A stretch of DNA of 64,000 nucleotides, from NCBI RefSeq assembly GCF_009674605.1, contig NZ_WKJO01000001.1, forward strand, positions 124,001-188,000, given 5' to 3'. The notes beneath the pieces were generated by a model that had not been told where the DNA came from, ran no database searches, and saw only the letters and a list, made by a program, of their open reading frames with translations. Below, one piece after another: positions 41,615 to 50,528 of this stretch. This DNA is from Haloferax litoreum (GTDB taxonomy: Archaea > Halobacteriota > Halobacteria > Halobacteriales > Haloferacaceae). The number at the start of each line of letters is the position of its first letter. Within the stretch, counting starts at the first letter, position 1. A program made the position numbers and the translations under genes.

Positions 41615-42325
41615 CTACCGCGACCCACTCACTTCGACTGTTCTTTCGACCGTTCCCGGATGCTCGACAGCGCTCGCCAGCGCCGCGATGGCGTCCATCT
41701 CGTCTCCGTCGGCCCCGTGAACAGCGAGGACGACGAGTATGTCTCCGTCGTGTTCTACCGTCGCGAGGTGGAGGAGTACCTCGGCGCTGCCACCCTCGTA
41801 GGCGACTGCCTCGCCATCGACAGTGGTCTCGCCGGGTTCGACGACGACGGTTCCGGTGTAGGTGACGAGTTCCGTCTCCTCACCGAGTATCGTCACGTCT
41901 CGCGCCCCGACTTCCCGAAGGCCGTTGACTTCGGGGACGTTTCCGAGCGCTTGCGCGTCGGAGAGGAGTTCGAGGCCGGTGCCGACGAGTTCACGGTTCC
42001 CGAGGTTCGCGAGTGGATTCACCGACTGGCCGGCGACTTCCCGGTTCGGCGAGGAGAGAACGAGGAGGACCGTTACGTCGTCGTCTGCTGTCGTCTTCGA
42101 GTACCCAGATGCCCACATCTCGACGCCGACGGTTCTCGACGCCGGACCGACGCCAACCTCGTACGCGAAGGGAATCACGGTGCTGTTCCCGTGGACGTAG
42201 CCGTGTGATTCGTACGCCGCCGCGGGAATCGTCGCCGGTTCGGCAGAGAGAGTGGTCGTCCCACCGAGACACCCGGCGAGAACGACGACGAACGCGAGCG
42301 CAAGGGCTGGTCGAAGTGGTCGCAT
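41615..42325 (-). CDS. Exported lipoprotein (DUF6517-like)
   Basis: A 236-residue protein with a short Sec signal and lipobox (LAFVVVLAGCLGG, Cys19). The mature part is acidic and beta-rich: VIPFAYEVGVGPASRTVGVE, then LLVLSSPNREVAGQSVNPL and AVEHPGTVERTVEVSGSR at the end. This matches what I recall as the haloarchaeal DUF6517 lipoprotein family. Role unknown. It converges on korB with 35 nt between stops. Confidence 0.75.
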   Translation of the reverse strand: MRPLRPALALAFVVVLAGCLGGTTTLSAEPATIPAAAYESHGYVHGNSTVIPFAYEVGVGPASRTVGVEMWASGYSKTTADDDVTVLLVLSSPNREVAGQSVNPLANLGNRELVGTGLELLSDAQALGNVPEVNGLREVGARDVTILGEETELVTYTGTVVVEPGETTVDGEAVAYEGGSAEVLLHLATVEHDGDILVVLAVHGADGDEMDAIAALASAVEHPGTVERTVEVSGSR

Positions 42326-42444
42326 GACGCCTCTAGAGGCGCGCTATCGACAAGACAGTCTCGCTCGCGTAGAAAATCGAATCAGGAGATAGGTTCCCCC
42401 GCGATAGTGTCTCCCCGCGACGACTTGCCAGTCGCTCTGAACAG

Positions 42445-42642
42445 TCAATCCACGACTTCCACGTGGAGTCGGTAGCGCTGTCCACAGTCGAGACATCGGG
42501 CGTCGTCTGCTTCGATGAGTTCGGTCACGAGCACCTCGCCGAACTCGCAGTTGGGGCACTCGTAGACGAGCGAATCACCCGCGATTCGGTGGGCGAAGGC
42601 GTTCGTGTTCTCTTCGGTCAGTGGTTCCGACGTGGAAGACAT
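42445..42642 (-). CDS. Small zinc-ribbon protein (65 aa)
   Basis: Starts MSSTSEPLTEENTNAFAHR. Two Cys-x2-Cys pairs (CPNC at 29-32 and CLDC at 50-53) form a zinc ribbon of the rubredoxin type, followed by GQRYRLHVEVVD. Such proteins often contact nucleic acids or proteins. It stands alone and is divergent from the aldo-keto reductase gene. Confidence 0.75.
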   Translation of the reverse strand: MSSTSEPLTEENTNAFAHRIAGDSLVYECPNCEFGEVLVTELIEADDARCLDCGQRYRLHVEVVD

Positions 42643-42774
42643 TTCGAATCACCACTAGAGAATTGGTATCACACATCACATAAAGATGTACGTCGGCCTC
42701 ACTTCGCCCGAGAGAGGCGGAAATTCACCTCCCCTTTCGGAACGTCTTTTCGACTCGCGGCCCTCGACTCGGAC

Positions 42775-43602
42775 ATGTCAGAGCTTCCCTCCGCAGAGGA
42801 CACGCCGACAGCCAACGGGATGCCGATGCTCGGCCTCGGTACCTGGGAGAACACGAACCCCGACGAGTGTGAAAACGCCGTGAAGACGGCGCTGGAGATG
42901 GGGTACCGCCACATCGACACCGCCCAGATTTACGGGAACGAAGCCGAGGTCGGTGCCGGTATCGCCGCCGCCGACGTCGAACGCGACGACATCTTCCTCG
43001 CGACCAAGGTGTGGATAAACGAACTCTCGGACGACGACGTCATCGAGAGCACCGAAGAGAGCCTCGACAAACTCGGCGTCGACTACGTGGACCTCCTGTA
43101 CGTCCACTGGCCGGCCCGTGAGTACGACGCCGAAGAGACGCTTGCGGCCTTCGACGAACTCGTCGAGCGCGGCCTGACGAAGCGCGTCGGCATCTCTAAC
43201 TTCGAACCCGAACAGGTCCGTGAGGCCGTCGAACTCTCCGACGCAGGCATCTTCGCGAACCAAATCGAACTGCACCCGCTCCTCCAGCAGGACGAACTCC
43301 GTGAGGTGTGCGCCGAGGAGGGCGTCGAAATCGTCGCGTACTCCCCGCTCGCCCGCGGCAAGGTGTTCGACGTGGATGTCCTCTCGGACGTCGCCGAGAA
43401 ACACGACGCGAGTGAGGCGCAGGTTTCGCTCGCGTGGCTTCGCGAGAAGGGTGTCACGGCCATCCCGAAGGCGACGAGCGAAGCGCACATCCGTGACAAC
43501 TGGGAGTCGCTCACGCTCGAACTCGACGACGAAGATATCGAGGCCATCGACGCCATCGAACAGGTCGACCGTCGCGTCGACCCCGACTTCGCTCCCTGGT
43601 AA
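42775..43602 (+). CDS. Aldo-keto reductase
   Basis: A 275-residue (beta/alpha)8 NADPH-dependent oxidoreductase. The catalytic tetrad is complete: Asp48 (YRHIDTAQ), Tyr53 (QIYGNE), Lys78 (LATKVW) and His111 (LYVHWPA). It reduces aldehydes such as methylglyoxal or 2,5-diketogluconate-like substrates. ATG 42775 (MSELPSAEDTPTANGM) was chosen; the frame extends further upstream antisense to the zinc-ribbon gene. Substrate cannot be told from sequence. Confidence 0.92.
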   Translation: MSELPSAEDTPTANGMPMLGLGTWENTNPDECENAVKTALEMGYRHIDTAQIYGNEAEVGAGIAAADVERDDIFLATKVWINELSDDDVIESTEESLDKLGVDYVDLLYVHWPAREYDAEETLAAFDELVERGLTKRVGISNFEPEQVREAVELSDAGIFANQIELHPLLQQDELREVCAEEGVEIVAYSPLARGKVFDVDVLSDVAEKHDASEAQVSLAWLREKGVTAIPKATSEAHIRDNWESLTLELDDEDIEAIDAIEQVDRRVDPDFAPW

Positions 43603-43682
43603 GCCACGGACGCGACCGGATTTTCTCCCGTCCCCGAGTCGAAGCCGCAACCAATTTGTCGACTCGGTCCCGACGAATCGAT

Positions 43683-43874
43683 ATGGAGTTCGACCTTCCA
43701 AAGACAATCGCCCTACTCGTCGGTCTCGTCGCGCTCGGAACCGCCGCGCTCGTCGGGATGGGTGTCATGGCGACGAGTACCGTGTTGATGATGGTGACGC
43801 CTGCGATGCTCGTCTTCGGCGCGGTGTGTCTCGCAATCGGTATCAAACACGGCGAGTACCGCGCGCTCAACTGA
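43683..43874 (+). CDS. Small two-helix membrane protein (63 aa)
   Basis: ATG 43683 (MEFDLPKTIALLVGLVALG). Two transmembrane segments (IALLVGLVALGTAALVGMG and VLMMVTPAMLVFGAVCLAIG) and a short tail GIKHGEYRALN. Conserved in form with other small haloarchaeal membrane proteins (DUF7333-like, from memory). Converges on the DUF373 gene. Function unknown. Confidence 0.7.
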   Translation: MEFDLPKTIALLVGLVALGTAALVGMGVMATSTVLMMVTPAMLVFGAVCLAIGIKHGEYRALN

Positions 43875-43984
43875 CGACGAGGTGCGGTCCAAAGCCGGGT
43901 CGGACCTGTTTTGTGTGTTCTCTCCGCGACGCTCCCATCGTGTGACTCGCCGGTAGTCCGGTCGTCGCCCTACTTTGGTCGCCG

Positions 43985-45118
43985 CTACGTCTCGTTTTCC
44001 GCCCGCGCGTCCGTCACGTCATCGAGCGTCTCGTCCGAGACGGTCGCAGAGATGCGGACACCAACGAGACTGATGACGATGCCCGCGAGGATGAACAACA
44101 CCAGTCGTTGCACTGGCGAGAGTTCGAGTCGTCCGAGGAGGACGAGGTGTGCGAGTTCGCCCTGCCGTTCGAGGAGGAATCCCGCGAACCCGCGGAGGAC
44201 CAACCCGATGGCGATGACGCCGAACGGGAGGTTCATGTACGACGTCGAGACGACTTCGTTGCCGATGAGTTCGTCGAGGAGGCGACCCGCACTGGCGGTG
44301 AGTGCCGCGAGCGCCAACCACGGGACGGTGTGGTAGACGAACAGGAGCGACGGAACCAGCAGTTCATCGCTGGTGTTCCCCGGGTTCCGAATCGCCAGTG
44401 CACCGAGGAACAGACCGACGATAGCCAGACCCGCGGCGACGGCGTAGGTGACGACGGACACCTGTCCGGAGTAGAGTGCGTCGCGGACCTGTTCGGGCGC
44501 GTTCGAGAGGAACTCGTCGATTGCGAGTCCCTTGTAGAGGAGAACCGCACCGAGAAGCGCTGCGAGGCCTGCCAACGCGACTGCCGGCGTGAACTGCACG
44601 AGTAACAGTGGCAAGAGTAGCAACCCGACGCCGACGGGAACGAGGACCGTCGAGCGGAGTTCCTCGTCGGCGAGAAACTGCTTGAGCAGGTAGTACGTCG
44701 ATTCGATGTCGTGTGCCTGCCGAACGACGACGCGGTCGACGGCGTCGACGCGCAGTCTGCTCTCGACGACGGGGACGAGTCGTTCGTCTTCGGCGCTGTC
44801 GATGACGACGACAGCGGACTCCACGTCGTACGTCGCGACCAACTCGTCGAGTTGGAGCGCGACTGCTCTGTCTGCACCGACTGCCGTCTCACTGGTGCCG
44901 GAGATGACGGCGACTTCGGCATCCTCGCGTTCGTCCCGGAGTTCCCGAGTGACGCGCAAAGCTTCGAGAAGGCAGTTGACGCTCGAATCCTCGGGGTCGG
45001 CGAGACCGACGTCGGTGACGAGCGACCGAACTGCTTCCCATCCGACGACGGGCGTCGAGAGTCCCGACTTTCGGCCGATATCGTTCGCCCGGTCGACACA
45101 GAGGACGAGCGTGGTCAC
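43985..45118 (-). CDS. DUF373-family membrane protein
   Basis: A 377-residue archaeal protein. The N-terminal soluble part of about 160 residues starts MTTLVLCVDRANDIGRKSG and contains VAVISGTSETAVGADRAVA. The C-terminal part has about six hydrophobic segments (VLVPVGVGLLLLPLLLVQF and others). The family is restricted to archaea and uncharacterised; the soluble part looks like a nucleotide or ligand-binding Rossmann-like unit. The next gene upstream on the same strand is SppA, 43 nt away. Confidence 0.8.
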   Translation of the reverse strand: MTTLVLCVDRANDIGRKSGLSTPVVGWEAVRSLVTDVGLADPEDSSVNCLLEALRVTRELRDEREDAEVAVISGTSETAVGADRAVALQLDELVATYDVESAVVVIDSAEDERLVPVVESRLRVDAVDRVVVRQAHDIESTYYLLKQFLADEELRSTVLVPVGVGLLLLPLLLVQFTPAVALAGLAALLGAVLLYKGLAIDEFLSNAPEQVRDALYSGQVSVVTYAVAAGLAIVGLFLGALAIRNPGNTSDELLVPSLLFVYHTVPWLALAALTASAGRLLDELIGNEVVSTSYMNLPFGVIAIGLVLRGFAGFLLERQGELAHLVLLGRLELSPVQRLVLFILAGIVISLVGVRISATVSDETLDDVTDARAENET

Positions 45119-45161
45119 GTGGAAGATGAATGCAGTCGCGGGCTAAAAAGCCTCCCAGTCG

Positions 45162-46163
45162 TCAGAAGCGAAACGAAAAGCCGTCGTCCACGTCGAGCGA
45201 GGATGCGATACCCGCGCCGAAAGCGTACGCGACTCCCTCAGCACCGCCACGAAGGCGGTCTGCGAGTCCGACCTGTGGCGTGAACTCCCGAATCGAAACT
45301 TCGTCTCGGTCGAGGAGTTCGGCGAGTCTGTCTTCGACGTCGTCGCGCGTCCCGAGCGAGTCTACGAGTCCGAGTTCGTGCGCTTCGTCGCCGAGGTAAA
45401 CTCGCGCTTCAGTGTCTCGAACCGTCTCGGGGTCCATGTCGCGGCCCTCGGCGACGCGTTCGACGAAGTCCTCGTAGTAGTCGTCGATGAGACCCTGCAG
45501 GTAGGCGCGTTCGTCCTCCGAGGGTTCTTTCAGGACGTTACCCGCGTCTTTGTACTTCCCTGCTGCGAACCGCTCGTAGGAGATGCCGACTTTGTCCGCG
45601 AGTTCCGAGGCGTTGACCGACGACCCGATAACGCCGATAGACCCGACGATGCTCGCGTCGTGTGCCCACAACTCGTCGCACCCGCTGGCAATCCAATAGC
45701 CTCCGGAGGCGCACACGTCGGTAGCATACGCGACGGTCGGCCCGTCGAATTCGGCCGCCGCGCGTCTAATATCGTCGCTCGACAGCACCTCGCCGCCGGG
45801 CGTGTTGAGTTTGATGAGAAGTCCCTCGGCGTTCTCGTCGTCCGCAGCGGCGTCGATTTGTTCGACGATATCGTCGGCCGGCGTCCCACTCCCTCGACCC
45901 GGTATCGGCCCAGACCCACCGTCGCGAGAGATGGGTCCTTCGACGGCGACTTCGGCGACGTCGTACGAAGGGAACGCCGACGCTGCGAGTCTGCCACCGA
46001 CGCGGAGTGCGACGACGACCGTCCCGACGACCAAGAGGACGCCGAAGAGGTCGGTGAGGTCAGTCGGAACCGAGAAGAAGAGCACCCAACCGACGAGTGC
46101 TGCGAGAACTGTCACGACGAGCACGACAGCGAGTCGGAAGAGACGCGTGAGTTGGTCCGTCAC
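45162..46163 (-). CDS. sppA: Signal peptide peptidase SppA (S49 protease)
   Basis: A 333-residue membrane-anchored protease. Two N-terminal transmembrane segments (LAVVLVVTVLAALVGWVLF and GVLLVVGTVVVALRVGG) are followed by the S49 domain. Ser153 in TDVCASGGYW is the nucleophile, and Lys203 in FAAGKYKDAG is the general base, the Ser/Lys dyad of SppA. The loop KLNTPGGEVLSSDD is also typical. It degrades signal peptides left in the membrane after secretion, fitting a window with many exported proteins. Confidence 0.9.
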   Translation of the reverse strand: MTDQLTRLFRLAVVLVVTVLAALVGWVLFFSVPTDLTDLFGVLLVVGTVVVALRVGGRLAASAFPSYDVAEVAVEGPISRDGGSGPIPGRGSGTPADDIVEQIDAAADDENAEGLLIKLNTPGGEVLSSDDIRRAAAEFDGPTVAYATDVCASGGYWIASGCDELWAHDASIVGSIGVIGSSVNASELADKVGISYERFAAGKYKDAGNVLKEPSEDERAYLQGLIDDYYEDFVERVAEGRDMDPETVRDTEARVYLGDEAHELGLVDSLGTRDDVEDRLAELLDRDEVSIREFTPQVGLADRLRGGAEGVAYAFGAGIASSLDVDDGFSFRF

Positions 46164-46252
46164 GGTGAGTCACCCATACCTGTGGCTCCGGGCGCGGGCG
46201 CTATAAAAATGACACGTCGCGTGTGCGACGAAGAGAGAGAAGTAAACCGAGC

Positions 46253-47176
46253 TTAGAGCAGACCGGCCTTCTGCAGTTTCATGAGGTCCTCGGTCTCGAG
46301 GGTCTCGCCTTCCTTGAACTTCTGGTAGATCTCCTCGGCCTCGGCCTTTGCGGCCTCGCGCTCTTCGGCACGGGAGTCCTTGCGCTGACGCTCTTCCTTC
46401 TTGTCGAGTTCGCGGAGGCGCTTCTGGACGCGGACGAAGTCCTCGTGGTGGCGGTCGGCCGCTTCCTGGGCCTCGACGAAGAGTTCGTGCATCTCGTCGG
46501 CCTTGTCACGGATGTCGTCGGCCTCGCGGTAGGCCTCTATCATCTGGTTGTGGTGCTCTTGGGCGTCGTCAGCGAGTTCGGTGACTTTCTGGTGGTGCTG
46601 GGACGCTTCCGAGCGGACCTCTTCGGCCTCGGCGATGAGTTCTTCGAGGTCACCGCTCTCTTCGACCTTGTCCTTCTTCTGACGAAGTTCGTCGCGCTTG
46701 TTCTCGATCTTCTCGATGAGTTCACGCTCGTCTTCCGTCGAGAGAACCTCGGTCTGCTGGCGGAACTCGAGTTGCTCGATCTCCTCTTTGAGCTCGTCGA
46801 TGTCCTTGCCGTCGTCGAGTTCGAGGTCGCTCTTCATCTCGTCGACCTCGTCGAACAGCTCGTTCGCCTTGGCGTTGAGCTCGTTGCGCTTGTTCTTGTG
46901 CTCCTGCACCTGCGAGTTCATCTCGTCGCGCTGCTCGCGGTGCTTCTGCGCCTCGTCGACCTTCTCGCGAGTCATCGCGTTGAGGTCGTCGCGCTTGGAG
47001 GCGCGTTCAGAAGCCATCTGGTTCAGTTCGTTGCGGCGGTCACGGAGTTGACCGGCAAGTTTGATGAGTTCGCCTTTCGAGCCGCTCTCGAGCTTTTCTT
47101 CTTGGAGATCGATGTTTCGTGACTCTTCGAGTTCCTGGACGTCGAACTCGGCAAGCACTTCCTGCTTCGTTACCAT
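46253..47176 (-). CDS. Long coiled-coil protein (DUF7121-like)
   Basis: A 307-residue protein, almost wholly heptad-rich coiled coil with Glu/Lys/Arg-heavy sequence, for example ASERASKRDDLNAMTREKVD. The ends are short and polar. It resembles archaeal phosphoserine-phosphatase-like coiled-coil proteins but has no phosphatase motif. It could act as a scaffold or chromosome-linked protein. A TATTTATTAG box at about 47329-47340 implies a leader of roughly 120 nt. Confidence 0.75.
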   Translation of the reverse strand: MVTKQEVLAEFDVQELEESRNIDLQEEKLESGSKGELIKLAGQLRDRRNELNQMASERASKRDDLNAMTREKVDEAQKHREQRDEMNSQVQEHKNKRNELNAKANELFDEVDEMKSDLELDDGKDIDELKEEIEQLEFRQQTEVLSTEDERELIEKIENKRDELRQKKDKVEESGDLEELIAEAEEVRSEASQHHQKVTELADDAQEHHNQMIEAYREADDIRDKADEMHELFVEAQEAADRHHEDFVRVQKRLRELDKKEERQRKDSRAEEREAAKAEAEEIYQKFKEGETLETEDLMKLQKAGLL

Positions 47177-47418
47177 GCGTAATCAATCCTCGATACCATC
47201 ACCGCTCCGGGCGTGGCGGCTGCTCGTTGGAGTGCAATCGACCGTGGATAAGAATTCCCGATCATTCTGCGTGCTATGCCGCCGGAACGCCGGAGGCGCT
47301 CAGGTACATGTTCATACAAGCGTCTGGCTAATAAATACTTCGGTGGCTATTCGGGTGAAAACAGTTACCACACCGCTCATACCCGGCGTATTTGCCATGT
47401 TACCCATTACCACAGAGG

Positions 47419-47426
47419 TATATAAA
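47419..47426 (+). promoter_or_regulatory. TATA box of the DUF371-like gene
   Basis: TATATAAA gives a start near 47446, about 30 nt upstream of ATG 47476. It is the clearest plus-strand TATA box in the window. Confidence 0.6.
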
Positions 47427-47475
47427 GAGCGGTCGAATCGAGGGTGCTAAACCGGACCATCACGCACGGCACAGC

Positions 47476-47901
47476 ATGGACGAGGTCATCCGCGCCCACG
47501 GGCACGAACACGTGCGCGCCGAACACGCGAGTACGTTCGAAGTGACGAGTGACGATTGGTTGACCCCCGCTGGCGACTGCATTCTCGCCATCGAGGCCGA
47601 CCGAACACCCGCCGACTTCGCCGACGAGTTCGTCGACGCATGCCAGTCCCACGACGCGACGATCTCTGTGACAGTGGCCGTGGACACGGGTGAGCAGACG
47701 TACGAGCAGACCGTTCGTGGACGAGGCCACCCCGACTTGACCTTCGACGGCGACCGAAGCATCGTCTTCCGGACGAGTGACTACGTCGACGACCGGACCG
47801 GTATGGTCGGTGCCGACCACGCGGCCGACGGGTTCGACGACGAACTCGTCGCGGCGCTGGCATCGGGTGCCGACCTCACGCTCACGATTCGCGTCGAATA
47901 A
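47476..47901 (+). CDS. DUF371-family protein
   Basis: A 141-residue archaeal protein, MDEVIRAHGHEHVRAEHAST at the N-terminus. The motif HEHVRAEHASTFEVT and the region TPAGDCILAIEAD are typical of DUF371. The fold is beta-rich; several His residues lie near the N-terminus (HGHEHVRAEH) and could bind metal. ATG 47476 was chosen for its distance from the TATA box. It precedes the endonuclease III gene by 42 nt. Function unknown. Confidence 0.8.
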   Translation: MDEVIRAHGHEHVRAEHASTFEVTSDDWLTPAGDCILAIEADRTPADFADEFVDACQSHDATISVTVAVDTGEQTYEQTVRGRGHPDLTFDGDRSIVFRTSDYVDDRTGMVGADHAADGFDDELVAALASGADLTLTIRVE

Positions 47902-47943
47902 CGCCGGAGAGTGCTTTTCATCGTCGGGTCGTAACTGCTGACT

Positions 47944-48807
47944 ATGCCCGAAGAACCGTCTGAAAACATCAGTGGTGGCCCCGGCGGTGGTGGCCGAGAC
48001 GTCGTCTTCGAGGCGGCGAGGGCCGACGGAGCGACCCGTGCAGAAGTCGTCGTCGACCGACTCGGTGACCTGTACTGGCGGAAGGCCTACGGTGGACAGG
48101 GTGGGTTCGAGTGTCTCGTCCGAACGATTCTCAGTCAGAACACGAGCGACAAAGCCAGCCAACCCGCACACGACGAGTTGATGGCTCGGTACGGTGACAG
48201 TGCAGACCTGCGTTCGACAGACGACTCGAGTGAGACTCCCCCGCGAGAACACGACCTCGCCGAATCACTCGCCGCCGCGGACCGCGACGAACTCGTCGAC
48301 GCGATTCGCTCGGCCGGCCTCTACAACCAGAAGTCGAGCCTCATCATCGGCGTCGCGGAAGAAGTGCTGGCCGATTTCGGGAGCGAAACCGACTTCGACC
48401 GCTACGTCCGCGAGGCCGACCCGTCGGAGGTCCGTGACCGACTGCTGGAGATGAAAGGTGTCGGGCCGAAGACGGCAGACTGCGTCTTACTCTTCGCGGG
48501 CGGGCGCGGTGGTGTCTTCCCCGTCGATACGCACGTCCATCGAATATCCCGTCGAATCGGTCTCGCGCCCGCCGACGCCGACCACGAGGACGTTCGGACG
48601 CACCTCGAACGTGACGTCCCCGCTGAGAAGTGTGGCTTCGGCCACACAGCGATGATTCAGTTCGGCCGGGAGTACTGTACGGCGCGAACCCCCACGTGTC
48701 TCGATGGGACAGACGAGTGTCCGATGGCAGACGTGTGCGAACGTGTCGGCATCTCGCAAGAAACCGGCGACGTAGTCGACCCCGCCGACTCAATCGTCGA
48801 TTCGTAA
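47944..48807 (+). CDS. nth: Endonuclease III-like DNA glycosylase/AP lyase
   Basis: A 287-residue HhH-GPD protein. The helix-hairpin-helix MKGVGPKTADCVLLF carries catalytic Lys176, and VDTHVHRISRR carries catalytic Asp195. Cys245, Cys252, Cys259 and Cys265 form the [4Fe-4S] cluster loop, with a spacing of 6-6-5. It removes oxidised pyrimidines and cuts the abasic site. An acidic insert at residues 83-104 is a haloarchaeal feature. Confidence 0.92.
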   Translation: MPEEPSENISGGPGGGGRDVVFEAARADGATRAEVVVDRLGDLYWRKAYGGQGGFECLVRTILSQNTSDKASQPAHDELMARYGDSADLRSTDDSSETPPREHDLAESLAAADRDELVDAIRSAGLYNQKSSLIIGVAEEVLADFGSETDFDRYVREADPSEVRDRLLEMKGVGPKTADCVLLFAGGRGGVFPVDTHVHRISRRIGLAPADADHEDVRTHLERDVPAEKCGFGHTAMIQFGREYCTARTPTCLDGTDECPMADVCERVGISQETGDVVDPADSIVDS

Positions 48808-48907
48808 CGACCGACAATCACCCGAGCGAGCATCTTATCCCGGGGTTAAGCGAGTATAGAGAAATTATACTTATTCCACCTTCCAGTCATCGTACTGATG
48901 AATCACG

Positions 48908-49468
48908 ATGAACTCGAAGAACGAGAAGTCTCTCGATAGCGACGGCCCGCGACTCTCTCGCCGACAGATACTGAAAGCCACCGCCGCATCAGCGGCTAGC
49001 GGTGCCGTACTCGCAGGGACCGCGGGTGCGACAGAACCGACGAGACGAATCAACTTCTGTGGGTGCAGTCAGGTGTGTCTCAACGCGGGCGTCGTCGAGT
49101 ACGAAGACGTCGTTACGATTTGGCTCGCAACCGAACCGTTCGGCCCCGACGATTTCGAGACGGCGACGCGAATACTCACGGTTGGCGACCGGACGTGCTT
49201 CGAGGCCGACCACCACCAGAAAATCATCGCGGTGAAGAGAGAGACGAAACCGCTCCCGACAAACGGGTCGGAGGATGGACCGACAGTGTGGTGGGGGAAT
49301 CCCTCACGCTGTGCGAAGAAGGCCCTCGAAGCGTGGGATATGAATCCGAGTTTCGAGAACACGAAAGACGGGTCGCTGTCCTACGGCACGTTCGATGGAA
49401 CCGAAGTCCTTCGGTCGAACTGTGGGTTTGGCCCCTCCGGTGGCGCACATCCGGGAAATAAACGGTGA
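48908..49468 (+). CDS. Tat-exported CGCSQVC protein
   Basis: This 186-residue protein has a twin-arginine signal (RLSRRQILKATAA, then SAASGAVLAGTAGA). The mature N-terminus TRRINFCGCSQVCLNAG contains a CGC-x3-C motif that I recall in several small secreted haloarchaeal proteins. Other Cys residues lie further on (DRTCFEAD, NPSRCAKK, RSNCGFG). It is probably secreted or cell-surface bound with disulfides or a metal site. Function unknown. Confidence 0.7.
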   Translation: MNSKNEKSLDSDGPRLSRRQILKATAASAASGAVLAGTAGATEPTRRINFCGCSQVCLNAGVVEYEDVVTIWLATEPFGPDDFETATRILTVGDRTCFEADHHQKIIAVKRETKPLPTNGSEDGPTVWWGNPSRCAKKALEAWDMNPSFENTKDGSLSYGTFDGTEVLRSNCGFGPSGGAHPGNKR

Positions 49469-49541
49469 CGAACAGTCGGTGACCAAAACGGCATCGAGAC
49501 GCAGAAGGGAACGTCGTCGAACCCGTCGAAGGACTGCCCGA

Positions 49542-49973
49542 CTAGCACGCCTTCGTCTTCAGGCCACTCACTGGCGACCCGTCGTCTTCGTAGGACGAAT
49601 CGAACCCGGACGATGCGAACATCGGGAGGTTCATCGAGTAGTCGTAGACGACGCTGAACCGCGAGAACGGGTTGGAGAGGAACTCCGTCGCGGGGCCGAC
49701 GCCGTCGAACGCGACACCAGCACGGAGTTGGATGATAGACTCGTCGCCGATACCGCCACTCGCTTCCATCCCGAATCCACCCTCTCCACCGAGGTTCTCG
49801 AACATCGAGAGGAAGACCACGAGGTCGATGCTGGCACCCTCACTCCCGATGTCGAACTGGTGACCCTCTCCGGGGAAGCACGGCGAAGTTGGTCCACTCG
49901 CCGCAGCGACGGGCCCAGTCGCGACCAGGACCACCAGCACGAACGTCACTCCCACACGAATCGCAGCGTGCAT
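49542..49973 (-). CDS. Exported small protein (143 aa)
   Basis: A clear Sec signal peptide (MHAAIRVGVTFVLVVLVAT) with cleavage near VAAA. The mature part is Gly-rich and beta-like: SPCFPGEGHQFDIGSEGASI, FGMEASGGIGDESIIQL, then SRFSVVYDYSMNLPMF, ending GLKTKAC. Two Cys, one at each end of the mature protein, could form a disulfide. It resembles haloarchaeal DUF7332-type secreted proteins (from memory). Function unknown. Confidence 0.65.
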   Translation of the reverse strand: MHAAIRVGVTFVLVVLVATGPVAAASGPTSPCFPGEGHQFDIGSEGASIDLVVFLSMFENLGGEGGFGMEASGGIGDESIIQLRAGVAFDGVGPATEFLSNPFSRFSVVYDYSMNLPMFASSGFDSSYEDDGSPVSGLKTKAC

Positions 49974-50063
49974 ACTGTCGCTTCTTCGTTCTGATAATTA
50001 AGCGTACGCGGCTATTCTCAGGACTGATACGGTCCGGTTGACCGACTGGTGTCCTCGGCGGGG

Positions 50064-50447
50064 TTATTCCTTGCCGGCCAACTGGTCGACGAGTTCGTCG
50101 AGGACGGCGTCCGCGCTGGCGAGGTTCGTCGCGAGCGGTGTCTGGTGAACGTCACAGATGCGCAGGAGTGCGGTGATGTCGGGTTCGTGGGGTTGTGCAG
50201 TCAGCGGGTCGCGGAGGAAGATGACGCCGTCACAGGTCTCACTCGCTATCTCCGCACCGATTTGCATGTCGCCGCCGAGTGGCCCCGACTGCTTGCGTTC
50301 GATGTCGAGTCCCGTCGCGTCGATGAGTCGCTGTCCAGTCGTCCCCGTCGCCATGAGTTCGAACTGTTCGAGGTCGTCTTTTCGTTCCTCGGCGAACTCG
50401 ATGAGGTCTGGTTTCTTCTCGTCGTGGGCGATGAGCGCGAGACGCAT
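50064..50447 (-). CDS. mgsA: Methylglyoxal synthase
   Basis: A 127-residue enzyme converting dihydroxyacetone phosphate to methylglyoxal and phosphate. Family features: [12 protein letters not shown] (His8, Lys12), the phosphate loop [22 protein letters not shown] with catalytic Asp60, and [18 protein letters not shown] 50447 was chosen over 50456. Cytoplasmic. The glyoxalase-like VOC protein and aldo-keto reductase elsewhere in the window could detoxify its product. Confidence 0.92.
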   Translation of the reverse strand: MRLALIAHDEKKPDLIEFAEERKDDLEQFELMATGTTGQRLIDATGLDIERKQSGPLGGDMQIGAEIASETCDGVIFLRDPLTAQPHEPDITALLRICDVHQTPLATNLASADAVLDELVDQLAGKE

Positions 50448-50528
50448 GGAAGTCACTCGTTCGAGAGTGATGATTAATGTTCGCCCAGTGACGAACGAGA
50501 AGCCCGGTCTGTGCCGAGAGCGACGTCG

